Positions 15,057 through 20,701 of a DNA stretch of 26,014 bases are shown here, piece after piece. The position numbers were made by a program, and so were the translations under genes. The stretch comes from a virus, in the IMG/VR virus record IMGVR_UViG_3300020171_000121, positions 1 through 26,014 of that record. One strand, 5' to 3'. Numbering within the stretch: the first letter of the stretch is position 1; each line of letters starts with the position of its first letter. The notes under the pieces were generated by a model. It had not been told where the DNA came from. It saw only the letters and a program-made list of their open reading frames with translations, and ran no database searches.

Positions 15057-15075
15057 CCCCTTGGCTTTAAAGGGG
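15057..15075 (-). repeat. Start-proximal hairpin, divergent copy B
   Basis: CCCCTT (15057-15062) pairs with AAGGGG (15070-15075); the loop on the minus strand contains AAAGCC like the other copies. The stem bases differ from the other copies but still pair. It ends 9 nt before ATG 15048. Confidence 0.65.
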
Positions 15076-15087
15076 GGTTAGTTTAAG

Positions 15088-15324
15088 TTAAAGAAGTGTT
15101 TTTAAATCCTCAATGCTTGCGGGTTCAAATTGTTCTAATAAAAACTTTTCCACTAATTTAACCTCATCTTCTTTTCCTGCCCTTTTAAGAAAACGTTTGT
15201 AAAGTTCCAAAGCACAAATTAAAGCATCAAATTGCCATTCAGTTGCAAGTATAAAAAATAGTCGCTCATCACCTATAAGTAATTTCTTAATTGGATTTGG
15301 TCTTAATTTAAGTTCTTTTTCCAT
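15088..15324 (-). CDS. Hypothetical protein (78 aa)
   Basis: From ATG 15324 the protein begins MEKELKLRPNPIKKLLIGDE, with a helical centre (EWQFDALICALELYKRFLKR) and an acidic helical end. A GTG at 15339 would extend it into hairpin copy C and is not preferred. Possibly a small helical bundle; no family recognised. Confidence 0.6.
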   Translation of the reverse strand: MEKELKLRPNPIKKLLIGDERLFFILATEWQFDALICALELYKRFLKRAGKEDEVKLVEKFLLEQFEPASIEDLKTLL

Positions 15325-15333
15325 TTTATTTTT

Positions 15334-15353
15334 CCCCACGGGCTTTCGGGGGG
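15334..15353 (-). repeat. Start-proximal hairpin, copy C
   Basis: CCCCACG (15334-15340) and CG plus a run of nine G (15347-15357 region) with a 6-nt loop. Same position as the other copies: between an upstream stop and ATG 15324, with GGGGAAAAATAAA before the start. Confidence 0.65.
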
Positions 15354-15356
15354 GGG

Positions 15357-15545
15357 TTATTTAACTCTTTTAATTTCAGCAATAGTCCATTTTTTACCCT
15401 CTGGTTCTTTTTTATTCTTTTCTTCTAATTTTTTATTTTTATCTTTAATAATATTCCATAAACCATAACCAAATCTTGTTCTCCAGAAACTATAATTATA
15501 TAGCATGCCATCTTCTCTTGTTGATTTTATTTGATAGATTTTCAT
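15357..15545 (-). CDS. Hypothetical protein (62 aa, repeat-encoded extension possible)
   Basis: From ATG 15545 the protein begins MKIYQIKSTREDGMLYNYSF and has a Lys/Glu-rich second half. An in-frame ATG at 15596 with GGGAG nine nt upstream would add 17 residues encoded by repeat copy D, including the hairpin. The first two residues and beta-like start resemble the 15645-15845 protein (MKIYYITEKK). No family recognised. Confidence 0.6.
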   Translation of the reverse strand: MKIYQIKSTREDGMLYNYSFWRTRFGYGLWNIIKDKNKKLEEKNKKEPEGKKWTIAEIKRVK

Positions 15546-15555
15546 TTTATTTTTC

Positions 15556-15596
15556 CCCACGGGCGTTCGTGGGTTAGTTTTTGAGAGTTTAGTCAT
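15556..15596 (-). repeat. 41-bp repeat with hairpin, copy D
   Basis: Perfect match to copy A, with hairpin CCCACG-(6 nt)-CGTGGG at 15556-15573, followed on the minus strand by GGGGAAAAATAAA and ATG 15545. Here the repeat's own ATG frame is open into the downstream gene. Confidence 0.8.
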
Positions 15597-15644
15597 TTAT
15601 AATTTCTCCCTCTACAATCTTCATCTTGATATAGGGGTTAGGGA

Positions 15645-15845
15645 TTAGTTAATCCTCATGCTTCTAATAACCATATCTGTTTCTTCTTCTCCCTGTTTTT
15701 TGAGATATTCTTTGTATTTCTCAGCAAATTCCTTTTCATAGAAAAACGCCAAACAACTCAACATCTTTCCACCGACCCTCATATCGGCATCCCAGAAGAA
15801 AATATCTCTCTTATCTTTTTTTTCTGTAATATAATATATTTTCAT
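15645..15845 (-). CDS. Hypothetical protein (66 aa)
   Basis: A 66-residue protein: beta-like N-terminus (MKIYYITEKKDKRDIFFWDA), then a helix rich in Lys and Glu (YEKEFAEKYKEYLKKQGEEE) and a final strand (DMVIRSMRI). The strand-helix-strand layout suggests a small ferredoxin-like fold of the type found in phage accessory proteins. No hairpin copy precedes this gene. Confidence 0.6.
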   Translation of the reverse strand: MKIYYITEKKDKRDIFFWDADMRVGGKMLSCLAFFYEKEFAEKYKEYLKKQGEEETDMVIRSMRIN

Positions 15846-15849
15846 AATT

Positions 15850-16062
15850 TTAATTTAAGATTTTAATTTTCACCTTAACAATTTTATTTCGAACTCCTTT
15901 TGTTGTGGGGTTAGGTAATTTATTCAATGCTTTCAGCTCTTTTTGAGCATCTTTTTTGGTATCAAAAATGCTTACGCTTGGATGTTTAATTCCCCCGCCC
16001 CAATCAGTTATCGCCCACGCATTTATTGTTTTGGCTTCATTGTTAGTTTTTTCTTTTTTCAT
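15850..16062 (-). CDS. Hypothetical protein (70 aa)
   Basis: A 70-residue basic protein with INAWAITDWGGGIKHPSVSI, then FDTKKDAQKELKALNKLPN, typical of a small alpha/beta domain, and a Lys/Val/Ile-rich terminal strand. Preceded by hairpin copy E and GGGGAAAAACAAA before the ATG. No family recognised. Confidence 0.6.
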   Translation of the reverse strand: MKKEKTNNEAKTINAWAITDWGGGIKHPSVSIFDTKKDAQKELKALNKLPNPTTKGVRNKIVKVKIKILN

Positions 16063-16071
16063 TTTGTTTTT

Positions 16072-16091
16072 CCCCGCGGGCGTTCGTGGGG
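16072..16091 (-). repeat. Start-proximal hairpin, copy E
   Basis: CCCCGCG (16072-16078), 6-nt loop GGCGTT, CGTGGGG (16085-16091). On the transcript strand there is one A-C mismatch in a 7-bp stem. It lies between the stop at 16097 and ATG 16062. Confidence 0.7.
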
Positions 16092-16096
16092 GCTAG

Positions 16097-16324
16097 TTAG
16101 TTAATCTTTTTAAGCCGAAATGCATCTGCTAATCCTTGCTTGCGACCTTTCCTTGCTCCTTTAATATAGCCTTTGTTATAGGATTTTTCTTTTTCTTGTT
16201 CAATAAAATCAAAAAGGGGTTGCAATTTCCAACCACGACCTTCTGTGTGTTCTTTAACAAACTCTGTCCAAAACTCGTGAGAAAATATTTCGTTAAACTC
16301 CTCCTCCCACAATTTTTTAGACAT
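16097..16324 (-). CDS. Hypothetical protein (75 aa)
   Basis: From ATG 16324 (MSKKLWEEEFNEIFSHEFWT) a charged helical protein with a Gly/Lys/Arg-rich segment (KGYIKGARKGRKQGLADAF) near the end. An in-frame ATG at 16348 lies inside the upstream gene and is less likely. No family recognised. Confidence 0.55.
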   Translation of the reverse strand: MSKKLWEEEFNEIFSHEFWTEFVKEHTEGRGWKLQPLFDFIEQEKEKSYNKGYIKGARKGRKQGLADAFRLKKIN

Positions 16325-16715
16325 AATTTTCTTTAAATTTTTTACCATATTTACTAACTCTTATTTTTTTAGTAAACCAATATAAATTTTTAATAGCCAT
16401 TTCTCTTTTTTTATCATCCCAGTCATATTTCCTATGACAACTACGACATAATCTTAAATAATCTTTTCTATTATGGCTATATGTTTTTCCCTTTTTCAAG
16501 CACCATTCAAATATTTTGCTCCTATCTTGACAATAAGGATTTTCACAAATCATAGATTTCCCAAAGTTTTTATTGAGCCATTTATGTTTAGCGGTCTTTC
16601 CCGCTAAAACCCCTTTCCATCTTGGCGTTTCTTTCCCTCTTTTATTAATCATTGACTTGTAATAATTTATTTGAGATAGGGTTTTGCCCTCCCAATTTTT
16701 TGTTTTTTTGGTCAT
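16317..16715 (-). CDS. HNH-like zinc endonuclease
   Basis: The 132-residue protein is very basic. An N-terminal part with TPRWKGVLAGK recalls the WKGG element of the other HNH proteins here. It is followed by CENPYCQDRSK, FEWCLKKGKTYSHNRKDYLR and LCRSCHRKYD, which give Cys pairs and the His-Asn-His pattern. Probably a free-standing homing-type nuclease. A G-rich hairpin precedes it. Confidence 0.7.
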   Translation of the reverse strand: MTKKTKNWEGKTLSQINYYKSMINKRGKETPRWKGVLAGKTAKHKWLNKNFGKSMICENPYCQDRSKIFEWCLKKGKTYSHNRKDYLRLCRSCHRKYDWDDKKREMAIKNLYWFTKKIRVSKYGKKFKENYV

Positions 16716-16724
16716 AAATTTTAA

Positions 16725-16789
16725 TCAGGGGGGAAATAGGGCTAAAAGATAGCTCTATGTAATGATGTTCCCAAATTTCCGCCCCCTGA
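16725..16789 (-). other. Long imperfect hairpin upstream of HNH gene
   Basis: TCAGGGGG-GAAAT at 16725-16737 pairs with ATTTC-CG-CCCCCTGA at 16775-16789 (13 bp with a 2-nt bulge). A nested small stem in the loop (AGGGCT with AGCTCT, one wobble) sits inside it. It fills the gap before the HNH gene. The structured RNA is of unknown role. Confidence 0.5.
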
Positions 16790-16866
16790 CACACCGCAAC
16801 CCGCGCCGGAGCCCAGAGAAGGGTGTTAAATTGAACATAAGCTTCTAAAATAAGCGGGGAAGTCGT

Positions 16867-17151
16867 CTATGGTTTTTTCCAATCATATTTTTCTATCATA
16901 TCTTGGCGGATTTTCTTTATCCAAGCACGAGCTTTCTCATAATTGCTTTCATCTTTCGGGGCTTCTAATTTGGGAATATCTGGCTGGTCTTCGTAATGGG
17001 TTATTTTAGAAATTGAGCTGGTGTGTATCATACTATCGCCTAATTGCACGATAGCTTTCTTTGCCCACGCTTGCATTAACCTTTGGCCCTGTTCGTCCGT
17101 AATAAAAATTGGCGGATCATCATCGCGAAAAAATGTTAGTTTAAAGCTCAT
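16867..17151 (-). CDS. Hypothetical protein coupled to replication gene
   Basis: A 94-residue protein: beta-rich first half (MSFKLTFFRDDDPPIFITDE, then VQLGDSMIHTSSISKITHY) and a helical, charged C-terminus (ARAWIKKIRQDMIEKYDWKK). Its ATG overlaps the replication protein stop (ATGA), so it is probably co-translated with it. It ends in TAG, after which the frame remains open for 73 codons. Role unknown, possibly replication-associated. Confidence 0.65.
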   Translation of the reverse strand: MSFKLTFFRDDDPPIFITDEQGQRLMQAWAKKAIVQLGDSMIHTSSISKITHYEDQPDIPKLEAPKDESNYEKARAWIKKIRQDMIEKYDWKKP

Positions 17152-17858
17152 ATTTTAATTATTTGTTTATTTTTCTGTCTATCACTCCACGCTTTTAGTT
17201 TGCCCATATTTTTCTCAAGCTCTAATGGCGTGGTGGTGGTCGGGGCGTATTCTTGTTTATTTATAAACTCAAGGGCTTTAATCATTTCTGTCAACTTGTC
17301 GCCGTGTTCTTTTAACATCCGCTCTAATACCGCGCGCTGGGTTTTATTTTTGTATAATTGCTTATAAGAAGGATTTATCGGTTCAAATAATTTTATCAGT
17401 TCATTTATTGGCAAATCGTTAGATTTGCTATGTAATATAATATCCTTATTTATTTCCTTATCTAGTTCCTTATCTAATTGGTATGCACAACTTGCATAGT
17501 TTATTGTCGTATCTTGCATAGTTTCCGGTCGTATCTTGCACCCTTTAGAAACTATGCACAACTTGCACCCTTTGGGAACTTTAAGTAATTGATAGATATT
17601 TGCTTTTCCGCGACCCCCACCCGTAATTTTTAACACATAACCTCTTTTTATAAGTATATTTATTGAAAATATAGCTTTTCTAACACTTACGCTTGCTCGT
17701 TCCGCTATTAGTTCAAAACTTGGTCTTATTTCTTTACAACCGGCAAAGGTGCATAGAGCAGAATAAACTACTTTATCAAAAGGATTTATATGTGGACAGG
17801 CGATAACAGCATTATTTACCCAGTGCCATTCGCCATTTCTTGTATCTCTTATTTCCAT
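17148..17858 (-). CDS. Winged-helix replication initiator-like protein
   Basis: From ATG 17858 (MEIRDTRNGEWHWV), about 236 residues. The N-terminal domain has the winged-helix order NPFDKVVYSALCTFAG, RPSFELIAERASVSVRKAIF and LIKRGYVLKITGGGRGKANI. A variable Cys/Lys linker follows. The C-terminal domain, LPINELIKLFEPINPSYKQL and then HGDKLTEMIKALEFINKQEY, resembles the end of phage O-type/DnaD-like initiators. Such proteins bind origin repeats and recruit helicase or loader. The linker DNA carries five repeat copies, as in lambda O where the origin lies inside the gene. GAGAG eight nt upstream is the likely ribosome site; an upstream ATG/GTG at 17873 is not preferred. Confidence 0.75.
   Translation of the reverse strand: MEIRDTRNGEWHWVNNAVIACPHINPFDKVVYSALCTFAGCKEIRPSFELIAERASVSVRKAIFSINILIKRGYVLKITGGGRGKANIYQLLKVPKGCKLCIVSKGCKIRPETMQDTTINYASCAYQLDKELDKEINKDIILHSKSNDLPINELIKLFEPINPSYKQLYKNKTQRAVLERMLKEHGDKLTEMIKALEFINKQEYAPTTTTPLELEKNMGKLKAWSDRQKNKQIIKI
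17482..17573. repeat. Iteron-like repeats inside replication gene (origin candidate)
   Basis: CTTGCATAGTTT at 17491-17502 and 17513-17524, CTTGCACCCTTT at 17535-17546 and 17562-17573, and an inverted AAACTATGCA at 17549-17558. Two flanking 13-15 bp repeats (GTCGTATCTTGCA, TATGCACAACTTGCA) occur twice each. Spacing of the first three is 22 bp. They coincide with the linker-coding part of the initiator gene. Confidence 0.65.
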
Positions 17859-17879
17859 AATTTTTACTCTCAACTACAA

Positions 17880-17933
17880 AAGCCAGTCCGGCTCTTCGCT
17901 AAAAGTAGTGGACTGGCTTCTGTAGCGAAGAGC
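17880..17933 (-). promoter_or_regulatory. Interleaved double stem in replication gene leader
   Basis: AAGCCAGTCC (17880-17889) pairs with GGACTGGCTT (17910-17919), and GCTCTTCGCTA (17891-17901) pairs with TAGCGAAGAGC (17923-17933). The two stems (10 and 11 bp, perfect) interleave as A-B-A'-B', giving either a pseudoknot or two mutually exclusive hairpins. It lies between the promoter and the ribosome site of the replication gene. Confidence 0.7.
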
Positions 17934-17950
17934 ACTGTATGTATACCTAT

Positions 17951-17980
17951 ATCTTAATACTTTAACAATGAACTTGTCAA
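17951..17980 (-). promoter_or_regulatory. Sigma70-type promoter for replication gene
   Basis: TTGACA (17975-17980) and TAAGAT (17951-17956) with an 18-nt spacer on the minus strand. It would start a leader of roughly 85 nt containing the interleaved stems, then the initiator gene. TTATCCCCA on the opposite strand (17986-17994) lies 5 nt upstream. Confidence 0.55.
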
Positions 17981-18051
17981 GTAAGTTATCCCCAGATTTC
18001 CTTTTGGGCCAAGATGACTTCCGCCACCCTGGCCCAGAAAGAAACCTCATA

Positions 18052-18210
18052 TTAAAACCTTTCCCTTTTCCAATTTTCAACCTTTGATAAATTTATTTTT
18101 AATTGGCACTTCGGATTTTCGCAAATAAAGATAGGGTTTGTTCTTTTAATTTTTGTTTTTTCTTGACGGCAAACAGGACAGAATTTGTTTGTGTCTAAAT
18201 CATCTTTCAT
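18052..18210 (-). CDS. Small zinc-ribbon protein (52 aa)
   Basis: ATG 18210 opens 52 codons (starts MKDDLDTNKFCPVCRQEKTK) with CPVC at residues 11-14 and CENPKC near 30-35, a complete four-Cys zinc ribbon, then a basic tail. The start overlaps the upstream stop (ATGA), supporting expression. A small nucleic-acid-binding or transcription-factor-like protein; no family assigned. Confidence 0.65.
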   Translation of the reverse strand: MKDDLDTNKFCPVCRQEKTKIKRTNPIFICENPKCQLKINLSKVENWKRERF

Positions 18211-18506
18211 AAACTTATAGGGATTTTAAACATTTTAACTTGTTCTCTTTTAAATTCCGGCAACATCTTGGGCGGTTCTATCCACTGGTAACCAACCACA
18301 GCGCCGCCTTCTTTGACCGGAGATACAAGCATAATCTCTCGTAATCTTCTTTCGGCGGTGGTTATTCTGTAGTATTTGCCAAAACTTCTATCCTCGCAGG
18401 ATTTCTTGATGTCGTTATAGGATACATAGCCCTCTCGTTGTATCCAATTATTTAATTGTTTTTTGAGTGAAGTTTCTATTTTATTTAATAAGTTCTGAGT
18501 GTTCAT
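18207..18506 (-). CDS. Hypothetical helical protein (99 aa), HTH-like
   Basis: A 99-residue protein. The centre (SYNDIKKSCEDRSFGKYYRI, then TTAERRLREIM) looks like a winged-helix or HTH arrangement, followed by a strand pair with GGAVVGYQWIEPP typical of a wing. DNA binding is possible. It overlaps YopX by 26 nt and the zinc ribbon by 4 nt. Confidence 0.6.
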   Translation of the reverse strand: MNTQNLLNKIETSLKKQLNNWIQREGYVSYNDIKKSCEDRSFGKYYRITTAERRLREIMLVSPVKEGGAVVGYQWIEPPKMLPEFKREQVKMFKIPISL

Positions 18507-18801
18507 AGATATTTCCGATAATTTCAGTAGTATTATTTACAAAAGGATACCATCCCTGATTTTTCCAAATAACTTCTACTGGTTCTTTTTGCCCTTTCCA
18601 AATAATCAAATCAGATTGATAAATCTCTTTTCCTTGCTTATCTTTTAAGCCGGTGTATTGTATAATGGTATATTCTTGTGGATTTTCCATGCAATGAGCA
18701 AAAAAATTCCAATCATCATCAATTTCCCACATCTTCCCTTTAAACTTTTCTGGATTTGATGGTTTTTCCCATGCTTTAAATTTATAGATTCTTTCCTGCA
18801 T
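18481..18801 (-). CDS. YopX family protein
   Basis: The 106-residue protein begins ERIYKFKAWEKPSNPEKFKG and contains the family hallmark IIQYTGLKDKQGKEIYQSDL, followed by a short SH3-like beta part and the terminal IIGNIYEHSEL. YopX proteins are common in phages and prophages; function is poorly known. Length fits the family. It overlaps the HNH gene end by 20 nt, and GGAAA precedes the start. Confidence 0.85.
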   Translation of the reverse strand: MQERIYKFKAWEKPSNPEKFKGKMWEIDDDWNFFAHCMENPQEYTIIQYTGLKDKQGKEIYQSDLIIWKGQKEPVEVIWKNQGWYPFVNNTTEIIGNIYEHSELIK

Positions 18802-19219
18802 ATGTTTCCGTCAACTTATGACATTTCTTGCAAAGAGTAATTCCATTGTCTATATTCCATAACTCCTTGCATCGAATGGCACCTGCTGAACTTTTAAGAT
18901 TATTATTTTTAATAATTTCTTTTAGCGACTTTATATGATGTGGTTCTAAATAGACCCCAACTGAATGACAATCCTGACAAGTCCAGTTGTCTCTTATGAA
19001 AATCTTTGTTCTCCATTTTTTATAATTATCGAGTGAATGGATACATCTTGTTAAATCAGTTAAGCCCCCCTTCCAGGCTCGTGCCAGTTTTCCAGTTCTT
19101 CCTAAAATAGAATTTCTAATCAATTCAATTGATTCTTTTCTATGTTTACTTCCCTTGATGAATCCACCAATCTTTTTGTGCCCTTTCTTAAAAGAAGTTT
19201 TGTTTGCTTTATTATTCAT
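18782..19219 (-). CDS. HNH homing endonuclease with NUMOD3-like N-terminus
   Basis: The 145-residue protein has an N-terminal basic segment (FKKGHKKIGGFIKGSKHRKE), then ARAWKGGLTD, the WKGG element shared with the other HNH genes here. The HNH domain follows: WTCQDCHSVGVYLEPHHIKS, NIDNGITLCKKCH. His, Asn and His residues and both Cys pairs are present, so it should be active. It is a likely mobile free-standing nuclease next to YopX. Confidence 0.87.
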   Translation of the reverse strand: MNNKANKTSFKKGHKKIGGFIKGSKHRKESIELIRNSILGRTGKLARAWKGGLTDLTRCIHSLDNYKKWRTKIFIRDNWTCQDCHSVGVYLEPHHIKSLKEIIKNNNLKSSAGAIRCKELWNIDNGITLCKKCHKLTETYAGKNL

Positions 19220-19231
19220 AATCCCTAAATT

Positions 19232-19462
19232 TTATTTCTCTGTTTTTGTTTTCCATTTTTTTGTTTTTAACTTTTCGTAAAAATACATTTCAACATTGGT
19301 GCAAATCTCGGCTTGCAATTCACCCAAAAGATAAGCACATTTTTTGAAATCTTTATCTAATTTTCTTGCCTGTTTTTTATCACCACAGAAAAATGTAGCT
19401 TTACTATTAGTGATAATTTTAACTACATCATTAGTGATTTTTTTTAATTCTTTGTTTTCCAT
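19232..19462 (-). CDS. Hypothetical helical protein (76 aa)
   Basis: A 76-residue basic, helical protein (MENKELKKITNDVVKIITNS) with three Cys and a Lys/Thr-rich tail (LKTKKWKTKTEK). It sits between HNH and zinc-ribbon genes in the recombination cluster. No recognised family. Confidence 0.55.
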   Translation of the reverse strand: MENKELKKITNDVVKIITNSKATFFCGDKKQARKLDKDFKKCAYLLGELQAEICTNVEMYFYEKLKTKKWKTKTEK

Positions 19463-19466
19463 TTTA

Positions 19467-19706
19467 TTAAAAGTCCTTTTCTTTTACTACAAAATCCTTA
19501 TCGCCGCCTTTCCACATTTTAAATCCGTGGATTGGAATTTTTATATTTCCTCCAACCATATATCCGAGAATTTTTTTCTTCTTTTGTTTTTTTAACTCAA
19601 TGCAAATTGATTTCCCGCACCATTCGCAAACTAAACTCTTAATCGTTTTGGCGGTTATGGGGACTTTGCAATGAGGGCAAGTTATGTTTTGGGTGGATGA
19701 AATCAT
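19467..19706 (-). CDS. Zinc-ribbon protein with GY...IHGF tail domain
   Basis: From ATG 19706 (MISSTQNITCPHCKVPITAK) about 79 residues. A zinc ribbon (CPHC and CEWCGK) is followed by a Lys-rich linker and KKILGYMVGGNIKIPIHGFK plus MWKGG. The tail matches the 12312-12539 protein. The ribbon-tail combination suggests nucleic-acid binding coupled to an unknown small domain. Further upstream starts overlap the preceding gene. Confidence 0.65.
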   Translation of the reverse strand: MISSTQNITCPHCKVPITAKTIKSLVCEWCGKSICIELKKQKKKKILGYMVGGNIKIPIHGFKMWKGGDKDFVVKEKDF

Positions 19707-19708
19707 TT

Positions 19709-20053
19709 TTAAAGATTTTTTATTTCGTATTCCCACATTAGTTCTTCCTCGCTGGGAAAAGGAACGAATACTTTAGTCCTTTCGCCAATCGTCCTGTTGA
19801 TTACATCATAGATTTTATCAATATCAGTGGTAGTCAATTCCGTTGTGCTTCTCTTGCCATATAAAGCCCTCTGGACAGGTCGCCAAAGGTTTTCCTTGAT
19901 ATTATAGGGTGTCCAAGGAATATCTACATCCTCCCGCAGGGTTTTTTTCATATCATAGCCCGCCTCGTTAAGGGCTTCGGCTAATTTGGTGAACCACAAG
20001 TGCATTGCGGCGTTTTGCTGAAGTGTCCGTTTTTTTTCAGAATGGTTGGTCAT
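19709..20053 (-). CDS. NinB/Orf-like recombination protein (tentative)
   Basis: From ATG 20053 (MTNHSEKKRTLQQNAAMHLW), 114 residues. RTLQQN...LWFTKLAEALN recalls the SLDQN...LW start of lambda NinB (Orf), and DVDIPWTPYNIKENLWRPVQ with TTTDIDKIYDVINRTIGERT matches the helical remainder of proteins placed beside single-strand annealases. Orf proteins help load recombinases on single-stranded DNA. It follows and slightly overlaps the Rad52-type gene, which supports the call. Remote similarity only. Confidence 0.5.
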   Translation of the reverse strand: MTNHSEKKRTLQQNAAMHLWFTKLAEALNEAGYDMKKTLREDVDIPWTPYNIKENLWRPVQRALYGKRSTTELTTTDIDKIYDVINRTIGERTKVFVPFPSEEELMWEYEIKNL

Positions 20054-20690
20054 TTTCAATAATCGGCAATTCTTGTTCTAAATCCTTTTGGAATATCGGT
20101 TTGGGTTTTTCGCCTTTTTCTTTATGTTCTTTCCACAACTCCTTGCACCCCCAGAAAGTGGCATTGCCCCATTTTTTCTGTTCCATTGCTCCTCCGCAGA
20201 TATCGCAAGCCGGAATTTCTATCTTTTTGGTATCGGAAATCTGTATGACATCGCCGACCTTTGGCTCTTTAGCCATTGGCTTATCACTTAATCCTTTATA
20301 AACATCCATTCCCACATAAAGATAAGAGCCGATTTTAGTTAAAGCGTCTGTGCAAGCTCCCTTGTAAGCGTCACCCAAATCGTCATTGTCGTTCCCGCCA
20401 TACATTTCAACTTCAATACCATATTCGGGCACTTGTAGGATTGATTTTATAACTACCATTTCAACTTCATAGGGTTTGCCAGTTTTTTTATCAATCCGCA
20501 TAGCTTTAACCTTTTCAATAAATTCGTTTTTAATAAACCACCCGCCCAGTCCAAAAACTTCGTTAAACCTTTCAACTACATAAATCGCTTTAATGGTAGA
20601 GAGATAAGATTTAGTGGGATGTTGGGCAATAGCTTCCGGTGCAAGCGGTTTTTTAAGTTCTTCTATTAAATTTTGAGGTAGTTTGTTCAT
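20037..20690 (-). CDS. Rad52-family single-strand annealing protein
   Basis: The 217-residue protein has the Rad52/22 core: KSYLSTIKAIYVVERFNEVF then GLGGWF (27-52), a beta part with YEVEMVVIKSILQVPEYGIE, and GGNDNDDLGDAYKGACTDAL with TKIGSYLYVGMDVYKG (98-132). These form the DNA-binding ring domain of phage annealases. A C-terminal zinc ribbon, CDICGGAMEQKKWGNATFWG with its last Cys, follows. It promotes recombination and concatemer formation in the cytoplasm. It lies beside the NinB-like gene and a small helical protein, an early recombination module. Confidence 0.85.
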   Translation of the reverse strand: MNKLPQNLIEELKKPLAPEAIAQHPTKSYLSTIKAIYVVERFNEVFGLGGWFIKNEFIEKVKAMRIDKKTGKPYEVEMVVIKSILQVPEYGIEVEMYGGNDNDDLGDAYKGACTDALTKIGSYLYVGMDVYKGLSDKPMAKEPKVGDVIQISDTKKIEIPACDICGGAMEQKKWGNATFWGCKELWKEHKEKGEKPKPIFQKDLEQELPIIENDQPF

Positions 20691-20701
20691 TGTTTTATAA
20701 C

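Noticed and set aside
15597-15644. 11-codon frame before repeat copy D (MKIVEGEIIND)
   Set aside because: Too short to support without data; it may merely carry the ribosome site for the next frame.
16725-16789. Group I intron around the HNH gene
   Set aside because: Only one long hairpin is visible; I could not find the conserved core pairings, and the neighbouring genes look intact.
17482-17573. CRISPR-like array
   Set aside because: Repeats are only 12-15 bp, one is inverted and spacers are too short; they fit iterons, not CRISPR.
17874-18080. 68-codon minus-strand frame (or 58 codons from ATG 18050) downstream of the zinc-ribbon gene
   Set aside because: It spans a predicted promoter and the interleaved inverted repeats that form the leader of the replication gene. 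Its composition looks like translated non-coding DNA. An AAGG site before ATG 18050 keeps a small chance open.
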